A stretch of 64,000 bases of DNA, from assembly GCA_964401935.1 (NCBI GenBank), contig CAYOAL010000013.1, positions 1 to 64,000 on the forward strand. The letters run 5' to 3'. Below, piece by piece: positions 52,876-62,279 of the stretch. The position numbers were made by a program, and so were the translations under genes. The notes beneath the pieces are model-generated. The model ran no database searches. It was given only the letters and a program-made list of their open reading frames with translations, and was not told the DNA's origin. The first letter of the stretch is position 1. Each line of letters begins with the position of its first letter. Source of the stretch: JAPYTK01 sp964401935. GTDB lineage: Bacteria > Myxococcota_A > Polyangia > Polyangiales > Polyangiaceae.

Positions 52876-53996
52876 GCGCAGCGATGGCGCGAGGTCTGAG
52901 CCTCGTCGTCCTCCTCGTGGCCGCGATCGGGTGCAACGCGAGCCGCACCTTCATCGCGACGAGCGGCGACTACGCCGACTATCGGCGGGTGCGGGTGGCC
53001 GAGGACATCGACACCCGCCTGGCCGCGGCCTGGGAGTACCTCGAGAAGCGCCCGGACGGTCAATACGCCGAGCGACTGCGCCGCTACTTCGAGCAGGCCG
53101 AGCCCGTGTTCTTCAAGATCCGCAAACGCAGCGCGAAGGGGCTCGAGGCGTATCTGCGCGCCCTCCCCGACGGGCCGCATGCCAAGGAGGCGGTGGAGCT
53201 GCTCCTCACCTTGCGCGATGAGAAGCGCCGCGACTCCATCGACGCGCGGCAGGCCCTCGCCACCGGCAGGCGCCTCGACAGCGAGCGCGACAAGCGTGAG
53301 AGCGCGGCGCGCCTGCTCACGTGGTGGACGCACGCGTTCCTCGAGCCGGGGGTGTGGTCGCGGCCGCTGTCCGAGGCGCCCAAGGCGCTGGTGACGCGCT
53401 TGTTCCTCGGCCTACCCCAGCCGCGCTGCGAGATGGTCCCCGGGCGCCCCGGGCGGCACACCTGCGTCAAGGCGGTCGAGCAGAGCTTTGTCGTGCCGGG
53501 GAAGGGCAAGATGGAGAACCGGACGATCGCGTTCCTCCTGGCGGTGGAGCTCGACGAGCGCTGGCGCGTCTCGGGGGTGACGCTCACCGGCTCCGGGATC
53601 TTGCTCGCCACCGAGGAGGCGCGGAGCGCGCGCGCGTCGTCGGATGGGGAGGCCCAGATCAGGCGTGCGACGGCGGCGTTCGTGTCGCGGGTCACCGCCC
53701 TGGTCTTCGAGCAAGGGCAGACCTGCAACGGAGGGACGGACAACGCCGGTCGCACCGAGCTCGCCTGCGAGGGGCTCCTCTGGGTGCTCGAGCCGGGGCG
53801 CGGCGGCGGGGACGACGTCTTGTGGATCCGGCGCCTGGGCGATCCGGACGAGGCTCCGCCGAACGACGATGACGACGATGACGACGATCACGACGAAGAC
53901 GACGTGAGCCCCGGCGGCGATCGGGACCAGGATCCGGGCGCGGTCCCGCCGCCCACGTCCCCCGCCAACGAGGCCGACGACGAGCCCTACGACTGA
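52872..53996 (+). CDS. Lipoprotein with acidic C-terminal tail
   Basis: 374 residues. Signal LSLVVLLVAAIGC with lipobox AIGC. Central helical region (YRRVRVAEDIDTRLAAAWEY, LRRYFEQAEPVFFKIRKR) then a beta part with three Cys, and a tail rich in Asp including a run of eight, ending NEADDEPYD. The Asp run may bind calcium or simply be disordered. ATGA overlap with the previous gene; last gene of the mutY unit before a 62-bp gap to thiG. Confidence 0.7.
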   Translation: MSAAMARGLSLVVLLVAAIGCNASRTFIATSGDYADYRRVRVAEDIDTRLAAAWEYLEKRPDGQYAERLRRYFEQAEPVFFKIRKRSAKGLEAYLRALPDGPHAKEAVELLLTLRDEKRRDSIDARQALATGRRLDSERDKRESAARLLTWWTHAFLEPGVWSRPLSEAPKALVTRLFLGLPQPRCEMVPGRPGRHTCVKAVEQSFVVPGKGKMENRTIAFLLAVELDERWRVSGVTLTGSGILLATEEARSARASSDGEAQIRRATAAFVSRVTALVFEQGQTCNGGTDNAGRTELACEGLLWVLEPGRGGGDDVLWIRRLGDPDEAPPNDDDDDDDDHDEDDVSPGGDRDQDPGAVPPPTSPANEADDEPYD

Positions 53997-54058
53997 CGCG
54001 TCGTGTCGTGGTGCCGCGGGTGGGTGTACCGATGGCGTGCCCATGCTAAGCCGCGGCC

Positions 54059-54850
54059 ATGGCTACGGATCCGCTGCGTATCGGTGAGCACACCTTCTCG
54101 TCGCGCCTCTTCGTCGGTACCGGGAAGTACGCCGATCTGACGCAGACCCGCGAGGCGCTCGAGGCCTCCGGGGCCGAGGTGGTGACGGTGGCGCTGCGTC
54201 GCGTGAACCTGAAGGAGCGTGAGGCCGGCTCGATGATGGGCCTGTTGACCGCGAAGGACGCCGAGGGGCGGCCGCGCTGGGTGCTCCTGCCGAACACCGC
54301 AGGCTGCTACACGGTCGAGGACGCGGTGCGCACCTGTCGCCTCGCCCGTGAGCTCGGGCTGAGCGATCTCGTGAAGCTCGAGGTGATCGGTGACGAGCGG
54401 ACGCTCTTTCCGGACAACAACAAGACGATGGAGGCGGCGAAGATCCTCGTCGGCGAGGGGTTCACCGTGCTGCCCTACTGCACCGACGATCCCGTCGTGT
54501 GCCGCCAGCTCGAGGAGCTCGGCTGCGCGGCGGTGATGCCGCTCGCGGCGCCCATCGGCTCGGGGCTCGGCATCCGCAACCCGTACAACCTGCGGATCAT
54601 CATCGAGCAGGCGAAGGTGCCGGTCATCGTCGACGCGGGGGTGGGGACCGCGAGCGACGCGGCGGTGGCCATGGAGCTCGGGTGCGACGGCGTGCTCATG
54701 AACACCGCCATCGCCGCCGCCGAGCAGCCGGTGATGATGGCCCGGGCCATGCGGCTCGCGGTCGAGGCGGGGCGGCTGGCGTTTTGCGCCGGCCGCATGC
54801 CACGCCGGCTCCACGCGAGCGCGAGCTCTCCGCTCGCGGGCCTGATTTGA
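54059..54850 (+). CDS. thiG: Thiazole synthase ThiG
   Basis: 263 residues, normal ThiG size. ThiG builds the thiazole ring of thiamine from deoxyxylulose phosphate, ThiS-thiocarboxylate and dehydroglycine. Signatures: FSSRLFVGTGKY, NTAGCYTVEDAV, VKLEVIGD with the Schiff-base Lys, VMPLAAPIGSG, VIVDAGVGTASDAAVAMELG and VLMNTAIA. ThiS is not encoded next to it in this window. A thiE-like gene lies 2.2 kb downstream, separated by a kinase gene and a lipoprotein gene. Confidence 0.95.
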   Translation: MATDPLRIGEHTFSSRLFVGTGKYADLTQTREALEASGAEVVTVALRRVNLKEREAGSMMGLLTAKDAEGRPRWVLLPNTAGCYTVEDAVRTCRLARELGLSDLVKLEVIGDERTLFPDNNKTMEAAKILVGEGFTVLPYCTDDPVVCRQLEELGCAAVMPLAAPIGSGLGIRNPYNLRIIIEQAKVPVIVDAGVGTASDAAVAMELGCDGVLMNTAIAAAEQPVMMARAMRLAVEAGRLAFCAGRMPRRLHASASSPLAGLI

Positions 54851-54924
54851 GGTGGCCGTCGCTCTGGAATCGCCCCCATCGTGAACACGCGGTACGCTAG
54901 GGCCTGGCGCCTGGGCGCGGGTGG

Positions 54925-56667
54925 ATGATGAGCGACGATCTCGGGGTGGAAGCCGGCCAAGTCATCGCCGGCAAGTACCGCTTGGTCAAGCTGCTGGGGC
55001 GCGGCGGCATGGGCTCGGTGTGGCGTTGCGACCACCTCTCGCTCTTGTCGACGGTGGCCCTGAAGGTGATCAAGCCCGACGTCGCCAAGAACAAGAACTC
55101 GGTGGCGCGCTTCATGCGCGAGGCGAAGGCGGCGGCGATGCTGCGCAGCCCGCACGTGGTGCAGATCCTCGACCACGGTCAGGACGGAGACATCGCCTTC
55201 ATCGCCATGGAGGTGTTGGAGGGCGAGAGCCTCCATCGCCGGCTGAAGTCGGGTCGAAAGCTCAGCGCCACCGAGACGGCCACCATCATGACCCACGTGG
55301 GCCGGGCCATGCAGAAGGCGCACGACGCGGGCATCGTTCATCGCGATCTGAAGCCGGACAACATCTTCTTGGTGCTCAACGACGACGAGATCATCGCCAA
55401 GGTGCTCGACTTCGGGATCGCGAAGACCTCGGTGTGGTCGCTCAACACCACCGGCGAGAGCCCGCAGACGCAGACCGGCGCGCTGCTCGGGACGCCGTAT
55501 TACATGAGCCCAGAGCAGGCGACGGGGCAGAAGGACGTGGATCACCGCTCCGATCTGTGGGCGATGGCGGTCATCACCTTCGAGTGCATCGTGGGCCGGC
55601 GGCCCTATCAGAGCGACTCGCTCGGCGATCTGGTGCTGCAGATCTGCTCCCGTCCCCAGCCCATCCCTTCCCACCTCACCCGCGTCCCCCCCGGCTTCGA
55701 CGCGTGGTTCCACAAGGCGCAGGCCCGCGATCCGGATGAGCGCTTCCAGTCGGCCAAGGAGCTCACGAACGCGCTCCGCCAGGTGCTGACGGGGCGCCTC
55801 AGCATGCCGCAGCTGCCGCGGCCGTCGGTGCCCCCGCCGCTGCCGCCACCAGGCCTCTCCACGCGCCCGGCCGGCACCCCCGCGATGCAACCTCCCGCGG
55901 CGGCAGAGAGGGCGCCGGCGCCCCAGTCCACCACCCACGAGCCGGCCCACGGTGCGTCGGCCAAGGCCACCCCCTTCGACGACACGCCCCCTGGCGTCGC
56001 GCCGCGGGAGGCGAGCGGGCCGGACGCGACCGAGAGCGGCGCAGGCGCCGCGAGCGGGCTCGCCGAGCTCGAGGTGACCGAGATCTCCGGCGCGAACGTC
56101 GCCGCACCCCCGATCCCCACCGCGTCGCCCTCGGGGCAGTCGTCGCTCGCGCAGTCGTCCGCCGCGCAGTCGTCCGCCGCGCAGTCGTCCGCCGCGCAGT
56201 CGGTCGACGGGCTCGGCCTCGAGACGCTCGATCCGCTCGCCGCCACCACCGCGCCAGGTCGCCGCCGGGTGCTCGTGGGAGGCATCATCGGCGCCGTGTG
56301 CCTCGCGGCCGGCGCGGCGGGGGGCCTCTACGTGGCGTCGCGTGACGGCGACGCGCGCGATCCGATGGCGAGCCCGGCCGCGGTCACGAGCGCGCCGCGC
56401 GACGCCTCGAGCGCCCCCGCCCCGTCGCCCTCGTCGGCGCCGACGTCCTCCAGAGCGGTGGAGCCGGCGCGCGACCCCAGCGCCAAGCCCAGCGCCGAGG
56501 GGAGCGCGGAGGCGTCGCCCCCGCCGCCCCCCCCACGTTCACCGGTCGCCCCGCCCCGACCGCCCCCAGCGCCCCTCCCGCCGCCACCGGTAGCCCGCCC
56601 GTCCGTCGCGCCCGTCCCCCCCAAGCCGCCGCCGCCGGCGCCGCCGCCCGATCCGCTGGGGATCTAA
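54925..56667 (+). CDS. Active-type membrane Ser/Thr protein kinase
   Basis: 580 residues from ATG 54925 (54928 also possible). Full Hanks-kinase motif set: LGRGGMGSVW glycine loop, VALKVIK lysine, HRDLKPDNIF catalytic loop, LDFGIAK, GTPYYMSPEQ and DLWAMAVITFE. A Pro/Ala/Ser linker carries four AQSSA repeats, then one membrane segment (VLVGGIIGAVCLAAGAAGGL) and a Pro/Ser-rich extracytoplasmic tail ending PPDPLGI. Unlike the two kinase-fold proteins at 16.6-21.8 kb, this one keeps all catalytic residues. Its signal and substrates are unknown. Confidence 0.92.
   Translation: MMSDDLGVEAGQVIAGKYRLVKLLGRGGMGSVWRCDHLSLLSTVALKVIKPDVAKNKNSVARFMREAKAAAMLRSPHVVQILDHGQDGDIAFIAMEVLEGESLHRRLKSGRKLSATETATIMTHVGRAMQKAHDAGIVHRDLKPDNIFLVLNDDEIIAKVLDFGIAKTSVWSLNTTGESPQTQTGALLGTPYYMSPEQATGQKDVDHRSDLWAMAVITFECIVGRRPYQSDSLGDLVLQICSRPQPIPSHLTRVPPGFDAWFHKAQARDPDERFQSAKELTNALRQVLTGRLSMPQLPRPSVPPPLPPPGLSTRPAGTPAMQPPAAAERAPAPQSTTHEPAHGASAKATPFDDTPPGVAPREASGPDATESGAGAASGLAELEVTEISGANVAAPPIPTASPSGQSSLAQSSAAQSSAAQSSAAQSVDGLGLETLDPLAATTAPGRRRVLVGGIIGAVCLAAGAAGGLYVASRDGDARDPMASPAAVTSAPRDASSAPAPSPSSAPTSSRAVEPARDPSAKPSAEGSAEASPPPPPPRSPVAPPRPPPAPLPPPPVARPSVAPVPPKPPPPAPPPDPLGI
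56147..56206 (+). repeat. In-frame 15-bp tandem repeat in the kinase linker (AQSSA units)
   Basis: Four near-identical copies of gcgcagtcgtccgcc encode AQSSA in the linker before the membrane segment. Confidence 0.8.
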
Positions 56668-56715
56668 GAGCGCCGGTCGCGCCGAGGGGTGCAACGATTT
56701 CGAACTCGTGGCTGC

Positions 56716-57033
56716 ATGTACTACGCTTGTGCGGTGGCTCGCTGGGGTGCCTTGGTGATGTTGAGCGCCGCGCTGAGCGGCGCTCCATTCCAGTGCTCGA
56801 GCGAGCCGGATCCCAGCCGCGCGATCGAGGAGACGCCGGGGCAGGCCCTCTACGAGCTCGCGGTGGAGTTCAAGAAGAACGGCGACGAGCGGGCTTGGCG
56901 CGAGACCTTGCAGTACCTCATCGCCCGTTATCCCTCGAGCCGCTTTGCAGGGACCGCCAGGCGCGATCTCGAAGCGGTGACGCCCGAGCCGCCGCCGCCG
57001 GATCCGTCGCGCACCGCCGCCTCGCCCCCTTGA
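56716..57033 (+). CDS. Small TPR-like lipoprotein
   Basis: 105 residues from ATG 56716. Signal ALVMLSAALSGAPFQC, probably a lipobox ending PFQC, then CSSEPDPS and a helical TPR-like stretch (GQALYELAVEFKKNGDERAW, LQYLIARYPSSRFAGTARRD), ending in a Pro-rich tail. I recall similar small proteins beside other genes in myxobacteria, without a known role. It follows the kinase gene by 48 bp and the thiE-like gene starts 10 bp after it, so the three may share a transcript. Confidence 0.7.
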   Translation: MYYACAVARWGALVMLSAALSGAPFQCSSEPDPSRAIEETPGQALYELAVEFKKNGDERAWRETLQYLIARYPSSRFAGTARRDLEAVTPEPPPPDPSRTAASPP

Positions 57034-57043
57034 GACGGCTCCG

Positions 57044-57658
57044 ATGACGCCGAATCGAAGGAGCTCCGGGATCGTGGGGGCGCCGCGCCCGCGCCGCGTC
57101 CCCCGCCTGCTGCAGATCACCGACGCGGCGCGCGTCCCCTTCGCCGAGCTCGTGGCACGGATCGAGCGAGGGGGGCCCGAGCTCGCGGTGCAGCTGCGCG
57201 ATCCGGCGCTCGACGCGCGCGCGCTGTTCGCGCTCGGCCAGGCCCTGCGCGAGCGCAGCAGGGCGGCGGGGGCCCTGCTGTTCGTGAACGATCGCCTCGA
57301 TCTGGCGGCGCTGCTCGGCGCGGACGGCGTGCACCTCGGGCGGCGCTCGGTGAGCATTCGCTGCGCGCGCGCCTTCCTCGGCGAGGTGTTGGTGAGCGTG
57401 TCGGCGCACGACGTCGAGGAGGCGGTGGCGCGCGCGGAGCAGGGGGCCGACGCGGTGCTCTTGTCGCCGGTGTTTGCGTCGCCAGGCAAGGGCCGTCCGC
57501 TCGGCGCCGCTCGGTTGACCGAGGCGCGCGCGAGGATGAGCGGGCGCTGTGCGCTGCTCGCGCTCGGAGGGGTGGACCGCGAGCGGGCACGGGAGTGCCT
57601 CGCGGCAGGGGCGGATGGGGTGGCCGCCGTGCGCGCCGATCTCACGCTCGGCCCCTGA
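57044..57658 (+). CDS. thiE: Thiamine-phosphate synthase-like protein (ThiE/TenI family)
   Basis: 204 residues, TIM barrel. ThiE joins the pyrimidine and thiazole halves of thiamine phosphate. Motifs: LLFVNDRLDLAALLGADGVH, VSVSAHDVEEAVARAEQGAD, LLSPVFASPGKGRPLG and LALGGVDRERARECLAAGAD. The usual QxREK near residue 50 reads QLRDP, losing the conserved Lys that contacts pyrophosphate, so either a divergent ThiE or a TenI-type aminase-related protein. Start ATG 57044. Confidence 0.72.
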   Translation: MTPNRRSSGIVGAPRPRRVPRLLQITDAARVPFAELVARIERGGPELAVQLRDPALDARALFALGQALRERSRAAGALLFVNDRLDLAALLGADGVHLGRRSVSIRCARAFLGEVLVSVSAHDVEEAVARAEQGADAVLLSPVFASPGKGRPLGAARLTEARARMSGRCALLALGGVDRERARECLAAGADGVAAVRADLTLGP

Positions 57659-57757
57659 GGGGGTCGGTCGCTCGCTGCGAGCGCCCGCTTCCCCCCGAGG
57701 CGGTTCCCGCCGAAACGCTTTCCGCGCTGCTCCCGTGTTGCTAGCTCTCGATGTCCA

Positions 57758-60700
57758 ATGACCAGTGAGCAGGGCAAAGGTGTGTTCAGCGCGGTGCGCC
57801 CGGAGCTGAACTTCCCCGCGGACGAGGCGAGGGTGCTCGCGTTCTGGCGGGAGCACGAGGTGTTCCACAAGACGCTCCGGGCCGAGACGCGCGCCACCGG
57901 GCCGAGCAAGGGCTCCTTCGTGTTCTACGAGGGGCCCCCGACCGCGAACGGCATGCCCCACAACGGGCACGTGCTCACCCGCGCGGTGAAGGACCTCTTC
58001 CCCCGCTACAAGACCATGCAGGGCTACGACGTGCCCCGCAAGGCCGGCTGGGACACCCACGGTCTTCCGGTCGAGGTGGAGGTGGAGAAGGATCTCGGCA
58101 TCCACGGCAAGGCCGACATCGAGGCCTTCGGCATCAAGCCCTTCATCCAGCGCTGCATCGAGTCGGTGTTTCGCTACACCGAGGCGTGGGAGCGCAACAC
58201 CGAGCTCACCGGCTACTGGGTGGATCTCGCCGACGCCTACGTCACCTACCACAAGAGCTACGTGGAGAGCGTGTGGTGGGCCCTCGCCGAGCTCCACCAG
58301 AAAGGCTTGCTGTTTCGCGGCCACAAGGTGGTGTGGTGGTGGCCCCAAGGCGGCACCGCCCTCTCCTCGGGGGAGGTGGGCGACGGCTACCGCGAGGTGG
58401 ACGATCCGAGCTGCTACGTCGCCATGGAGCTCTGCGACGCGCCGGGCACGTTCATCTGCGTGTGGACGACCACCCCATGGACCCTCCCCTCGAATGGCTA
58501 CGCGGCCGTGCGTGGCGACTACGAGTACGTGGAGGTGAGCTGGACCGAGGGGCGCAAGCTGATCCTCGCCGCGGCGCTGCGCGAGGAGATCGCCGACAAG
58601 CTCGGCGAGGAGCTCCCGGTGGTGCGTCGGCTCTTGGGCGCCGAGCTCGTGGGGAGGCGCTACCGGCCGTGCTTCGACACCTTCGCCTCCCTCTTCGACC
58701 GCACCGCCACGCTGAAAGACGGCGGCGAGCGACCCATCTATTGGCGGGTGATCGACGAGGCCTTCGTCACCCTCAAGAGCGGCACCGGCATCGTGCACAT
58801 CGCCCCCGCGTTCGGTGAGGACGACAACAACGCGCACAAAGCGCAGCTCCGGGCCTACGAGGCGCCGGACGAAGTGCCTCTGATCTGCGCCGTGCACCCC
58901 GACGGCACGATGACCGAGGAGGCGGGGCCTTTCGCCGGCAAATACGTGAAGGACGCCGATCCGCTCATCGTGGCGGACCTGAGGGCACGCGGGGCCCTGG
59001 TTCACACCGAGACCTACCGCCACGACTACCCGTTCTGTTGGCGGGCCATGAGCGACCCCCTCATCCAGCTCGCGCGCCCCGCGTGGTACATCCGCACGAC
59101 CGACCGCATCGAGCGCGCCATCGCCAACAACCAGGCCATCCAGTGGCTGCCCGACCACATCAAGGACGGGCGCTTCGGCGATTTCCTCGCCAACAACGTC
59201 GACTGGGCCCTGTCGCGCGAGCGCTTCTGGGGCACGCCGCTCAATGTGTGGGTGTGCGAGGGCTGCGGGGTGGAGGAGGCCCCGAGCAGCGTGGCCGCCA
59301 TCCTCGCGAGGAACCCGCGGGCCTTCGATCACTTCGAGGCCGCGCGCGCCGAGGATCCGAGCCTCAACGAGCACCTCATCGTACACAAGCCGTGGATCGA
59401 CGAGACCACCTTCGCCTGTGACGCCTGCGGCGGCACCATGCGGCGGGTACCCGAGGTGATCGACTGCTGGTTCGACTCGGGCTGCATGCCGTTTGCGCAG
59501 TTCGGCTTCCCCCACCTCGAGGGCTCCAGGGAGCGCTTCGACGCGGCCTTCCCCGCTCACTTCATCAGCGAGGCGATCGATCAGACGCGCGGGTGGTTCT
59601 ATTCGCTCCTCATGGTGTCGACGATGGTGTTCGACGAGGACACCTCCGCCCGCTACGGTCTGGCCCCGAGGCCGTTTCCCTTCCCCTACCAGACCTGCGT
59701 GGTGCTCGGACACATCTGCGATCGAGAGGGAAAGAAGGAGAGCAAGAGCAAAGGCAACTATACGCCCCCCGACATCATCCTGGAGCGGGTGCGCATGGAG
59801 TTCGCCACCGTCGCTCTCGGCGACCACCCCAAGGCCCAGAAGCTCGCGCTCCGCGACGGCGTCGCGTTCATTGCGCGCGAGGACTACGAGGGCCTCGACT
59901 TCGACGGCGACCGCACCACGGTGGAGGTGTACCGAGGCGATCGCGAAGGCGACAAGCGGACGATGACCCTCGAGCCGGCCAAGGGGCTCCCTCGGCGGCT
60001 GATCGTGATGACCCCGAACGACCTCGACGCGCTCGGGGTGAAGAGCTCGGCCGACGCGGCGTCGCTCAAGCCCTCGGACGTGCCCCGACAAGACGCACAG
60101 CACCGCGTCTTCGTCGAAGACCCGACGCGACCGGCCCCAGGGGCCGACGCCTTCCGCTGGTTCTTCTACTCGGCGTCGCCCCCGTGGACGAACACCCGCC
60201 ACTCGCTCACCAACGTTCGGCTCGCTCAGAAGGACTTCCTGATCAAGCTGCGCAACGTGTTCTCGTTCTTCTGCATCTACGCCAACATCGACGGCTTCTC
60301 GCCGGCGACCGGCAACGCCGAGGCGGCCGACGTGCATCCCGCCACGCTCGCCCGTGGCCGCGGCTATCGCCCCGCCAAGGAGCGCTCGCTGCTCGATCGC
60401 TGGATCGCCTCGGAGCTCTCGCTCTCGCTCTCGGACGTGACCCAGAAGCTCGACAGCTTCCTCATCTACGACGCGGCTCAGCGCCTGATCGAGCTCGTCG
60501 ACGCCCTCTCGAACTGGTACGTGCGTCGCAGCCGGAGCCGCTTCTGGGCGTCGATCGACGACCCGATCCTGGGCCAAGACAAGCTCGACGCGAGCTGGAC
60601 GCTCTACGAGGTGCTGGTCACGCTCAGCAAGATGATCGCGCCCTTCACCCCGTTCTTCGCCGAAGAGATGTACCAGACGCTGGTGCGGGGGCCATGGCCG

Positions 60701-61540
60701 AGCACGCAGCCGGTGAGCGTCCACCTGTCGTCGTTTCCCACCGTCGACGCGGCGGCCGTCGACGAGACGCTCGCCGCCGACATGCGCACCATCCGCGAGC
60801 TCGTGAGCCTCGGCCTGCAGGTGCGCACCGACAACCAGCTCAAGGTGCGCCAGCCGCTCCATCGCGCCGACGTGGTGGTGTCCTCGGCCGGGGACGCGGA
60901 GCGCCTCACCGTGTACCAGGACCTCATCGCCGACGAGCTCAACGTCCACGAGGTGCGCTGGCTGCTCCCCGGGCAGGAGGGGGAGGAGGTGTCGTATCAG
61001 CTCAAGCCGAACTTCCGCGCCCTCGGGCCGCGCCTCGGCAAGAAGGTGCAGGGGGTGAAGAAGGTGCTCGCCGAGGCGGACGCAGGGGCGCTGCGGCGCG
61101 CGCTCGCGACCCACGGCGAGGTGTCTATCGACGTGGACGGAGAAGCGGTCACCCTCACCGACCAAGAGGTGGAGGTGGCGGTGGTCGCGTCCGAAGGCTT
61201 CGCTGCGGCCGGGGGCCGCGCGGGGGTGGTGGTGCTCCACACCGCGCTCGACGAGGCGCTCCTCGACGAGGGGCTCGCTCGCGAGGTGCTCTCGTCGCTC
61301 CAGAGCCAGCGCAAGAAGCTCGCCCTCGGCTACACCGACCGCATCGACGTGGAGGTTCGCGGCGGAGAGCGGGTGCGCCGCGTGGTGGAGGCCCACCGAG
61401 CCCACATCGCGAAGGAGGCCTTGTGCGCCAGCCTCGCGGTGGCCGCGCTCGCAGGCGACGAGGGCGACGGCTTCCTCCGTGCGACCGTGCAGAAGGAGCC
61501 GGTCGCGTTGTCGGTGGTGCCCGCGGCGGCCAAGGGCTGA
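57758..61540 (+). CDS. ileS: Isoleucyl-tRNA synthetase with KMSKS-region insertion
   Basis: 1260 residues, about 200 longer than most IleRS. The HIGH-type site is PPTANGMPHNGH; the second site, normally KMSKS, reads KKESKSKGNY. AGWDTHGLPVEVEVEKDLGI and NTRHSLTNVRL are typical. The overall type resembles the eukaryote-like class 2 IleRS. Between SKGNYTPPDI and PGADAFRWFFYSASPPW there are ~115 extra residues (about 676-793; VEVYRGDREGDKRTMTLE lies inside). A zinc-ribbon pair CEGCG...CDACG sits in the middle, and the CP1 editing domain precedes it. ATG 57758. Confidence 0.93.
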   Translation: MTSEQGKGVFSAVRPELNFPADEARVLAFWREHEVFHKTLRAETRATGPSKGSFVFYEGPPTANGMPHNGHVLTRAVKDLFPRYKTMQGYDVPRKAGWDTHGLPVEVEVEKDLGIHGKADIEAFGIKPFIQRCIESVFRYTEAWERNTELTGYWVDLADAYVTYHKSYVESVWWALAELHQKGLLFRGHKVVWWWPQGGTALSSGEVGDGYREVDDPSCYVAMELCDAPGTFICVWTTTPWTLPSNGYAAVRGDYEYVEVSWTEGRKLILAAALREEIADKLGEELPVVRRLLGAELVGRRYRPCFDTFASLFDRTATLKDGGERPIYWRVIDEAFVTLKSGTGIVHIAPAFGEDDNNAHKAQLRAYEAPDEVPLICAVHPDGTMTEEAGPFAGKYVKDADPLIVADLRARGALVHTETYRHDYPFCWRAMSDPLIQLARPAWYIRTTDRIERAIANNQAIQWLPDHIKDGRFGDFLANNVDWALSRERFWGTPLNVWVCEGCGVEEAPSSVAAILARNPRAFDHFEAARAEDPSLNEHLIVHKPWIDETTFACDACGGTMRRVPEVIDCWFDSGCMPFAQFGFPHLEGSRERFDAAFPAHFISEAIDQTRGWFYSLLMVSTMVFDEDTSARYGLAPRPFPFPYQTCVVLGHICDREGKKESKSKGNYTPPDIILERVRMEFATVALGDHPKAQKLALRDGVAFIAREDYEGLDFDGDRTTVEVYRGDREGDKRTMTLEPAKGLPRRLIVMTPNDLDALGVKSSADAASLKPSDVPRQDAQHRVFVEDPTRPAPGADAFRWFFYSASPPWTNTRHSLTNVRLAQKDFLIKLRNVFSFFCIYANIDGFSPATGNAEAADVHPATLARGRGYRPAKERSLLDRWIASELSLSLSDVTQKLDSFLIYDAAQRLIELVDALSNWYVRRSRSRFWASIDDPILGQDKLDASWTLYEVLVTLSKMIAPFTPFFAEEMYQTLVRGPWPSTQPVSVHLSSFPTVDAAAVDETLAADMRTIRELVSLGLQVRTDNQLKVRQPLHRADVVVSSAGDAERLTVYQDLIADELNVHEVRWLLPGQEGEEVSYQLKPNFRALGPRLGKKVQGVKKVLAEADAGALRRALATHGEVSIDVDGEAVTLTDQEVEVAVVASEGFAAAGGRAGVVVLHTALDEALLDEGLAREVLSSLQSQRKKLALGYTDRIDVEVRGGERVRRVVEAHRAHIAKEALCASLAVAALAGDEGDGFLRATVQKEPVALSVVPAAAKG

Positions 61541-61544
61541 GACC

Positions 61545-62279
61545 GTGCGCACCAGCGAGGCTCAGGTTCCCCCGGCGGTCGGGGACGCGGTGGAGGTCAT
61601 CGACGGGGGGCCGACGTCGCCGGTGGTGGTGACCTGCGAGCACGCCGCGCGCCGGCTACCGGAGCGGTGGGGCTGGTCGACGGACGACCACTGGCTCGTC
61701 GACACCCACTGGGCCTACGACATCGGCGCCGCCACCCTCGCGCGCGAGGTCGCGACGCTGCTCGCGGCGCCGGTGGTGCTCGCGCGCTTCTCGCGCCTGT
61801 TGATCGATCCCAACCGTCCGCTCGGCTCCGAGACGCTCATTCGACAGGAAGCGGAGGGGCGGGGGATTCACCTCAACCTCGCCGTCGACGCGCACGATCA
61901 CGCGTGGCGGCTCGCGTACTGGGAGGCCTACCACCGGGCGGTGGACCGCGCGGCGGCGGCGCCGGCGGCGGAGGTGATCTTCGCCGTCCACTCCTTCACG
62001 CCCCGCTACGAGGGCAGCGCGCGAAACTTCGAGATCGGCGTGTTGTTCGACGAGGACGAGGCCCTCGCCCACGAGCTCGCGGACGCCCTCGGAGCCTTCG
62101 CCGACACGCGCCTGAACGAGCCGTATTCGGGGAAGCAGGGGCTCATCTATGCCGCCGATCGGCACGCGCGCGCTCACGGCCGCAAGGCGGTGGAGATCGA
62201 GGTTCGACAAGACCGCATCCTCGAGCCCGCGTTTCGCGCACGGATCGCGGCGGCGGTGCGGCGGGTGCTGGGCCGGTGA
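61545..62279 (+). CDS. N-formylglutamate amidohydrolase family protein
   Basis: 244 residues from GTG 61545, four bases after the ileS stop. FGase fold signatures: VVVTCEHAARRLPERWG, DTHWAYDIGA, LLIDPNRPLG, VHSFTPRYEG and GRKAVEIEVRQD. The metal and substrate residues (His in CEHA, Asp in AYD, Arg in NRP, His in VHSF) are conserved. The family hydrolyses N-formylglutamate in histidine catabolism, but many members act on other formyl or glutamyl substrates. No hut genes are adjacent. GTGA overlap with the following gene. Confidence 0.85.
   Translation: MRTSEAQVPPAVGDAVEVIDGGPTSPVVVTCEHAARRLPERWGWSTDDHWLVDTHWAYDIGAATLAREVATLLAAPVVLARFSRLLIDPNRPLGSETLIRQEAEGRGIHLNLAVDAHDHAWRLAYWEAYHRAVDRAAAAPAAEVIFAVHSFTPRYEGSARNFEIGVLFDEDEALAHELADALGAFADTRLNEPYSGKQGLIYAADRHARAHGRKAVEIEVRQDRILEPAFRARIAAAVRRVLGR

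Noticed and set aside
53997..54058. TPP riboswitch upstream of thiG
   Set aside because: The gap is only 62 bp and lacks the conserved CUGAGA and ACCUGAU-type segments.
56918..61552. 1544-codon open frame antisense to ileS and neighbours
   Set aside because: Shadow of the IleRS gene, with His/Arg/Gly/Val-rich composition and no motif.
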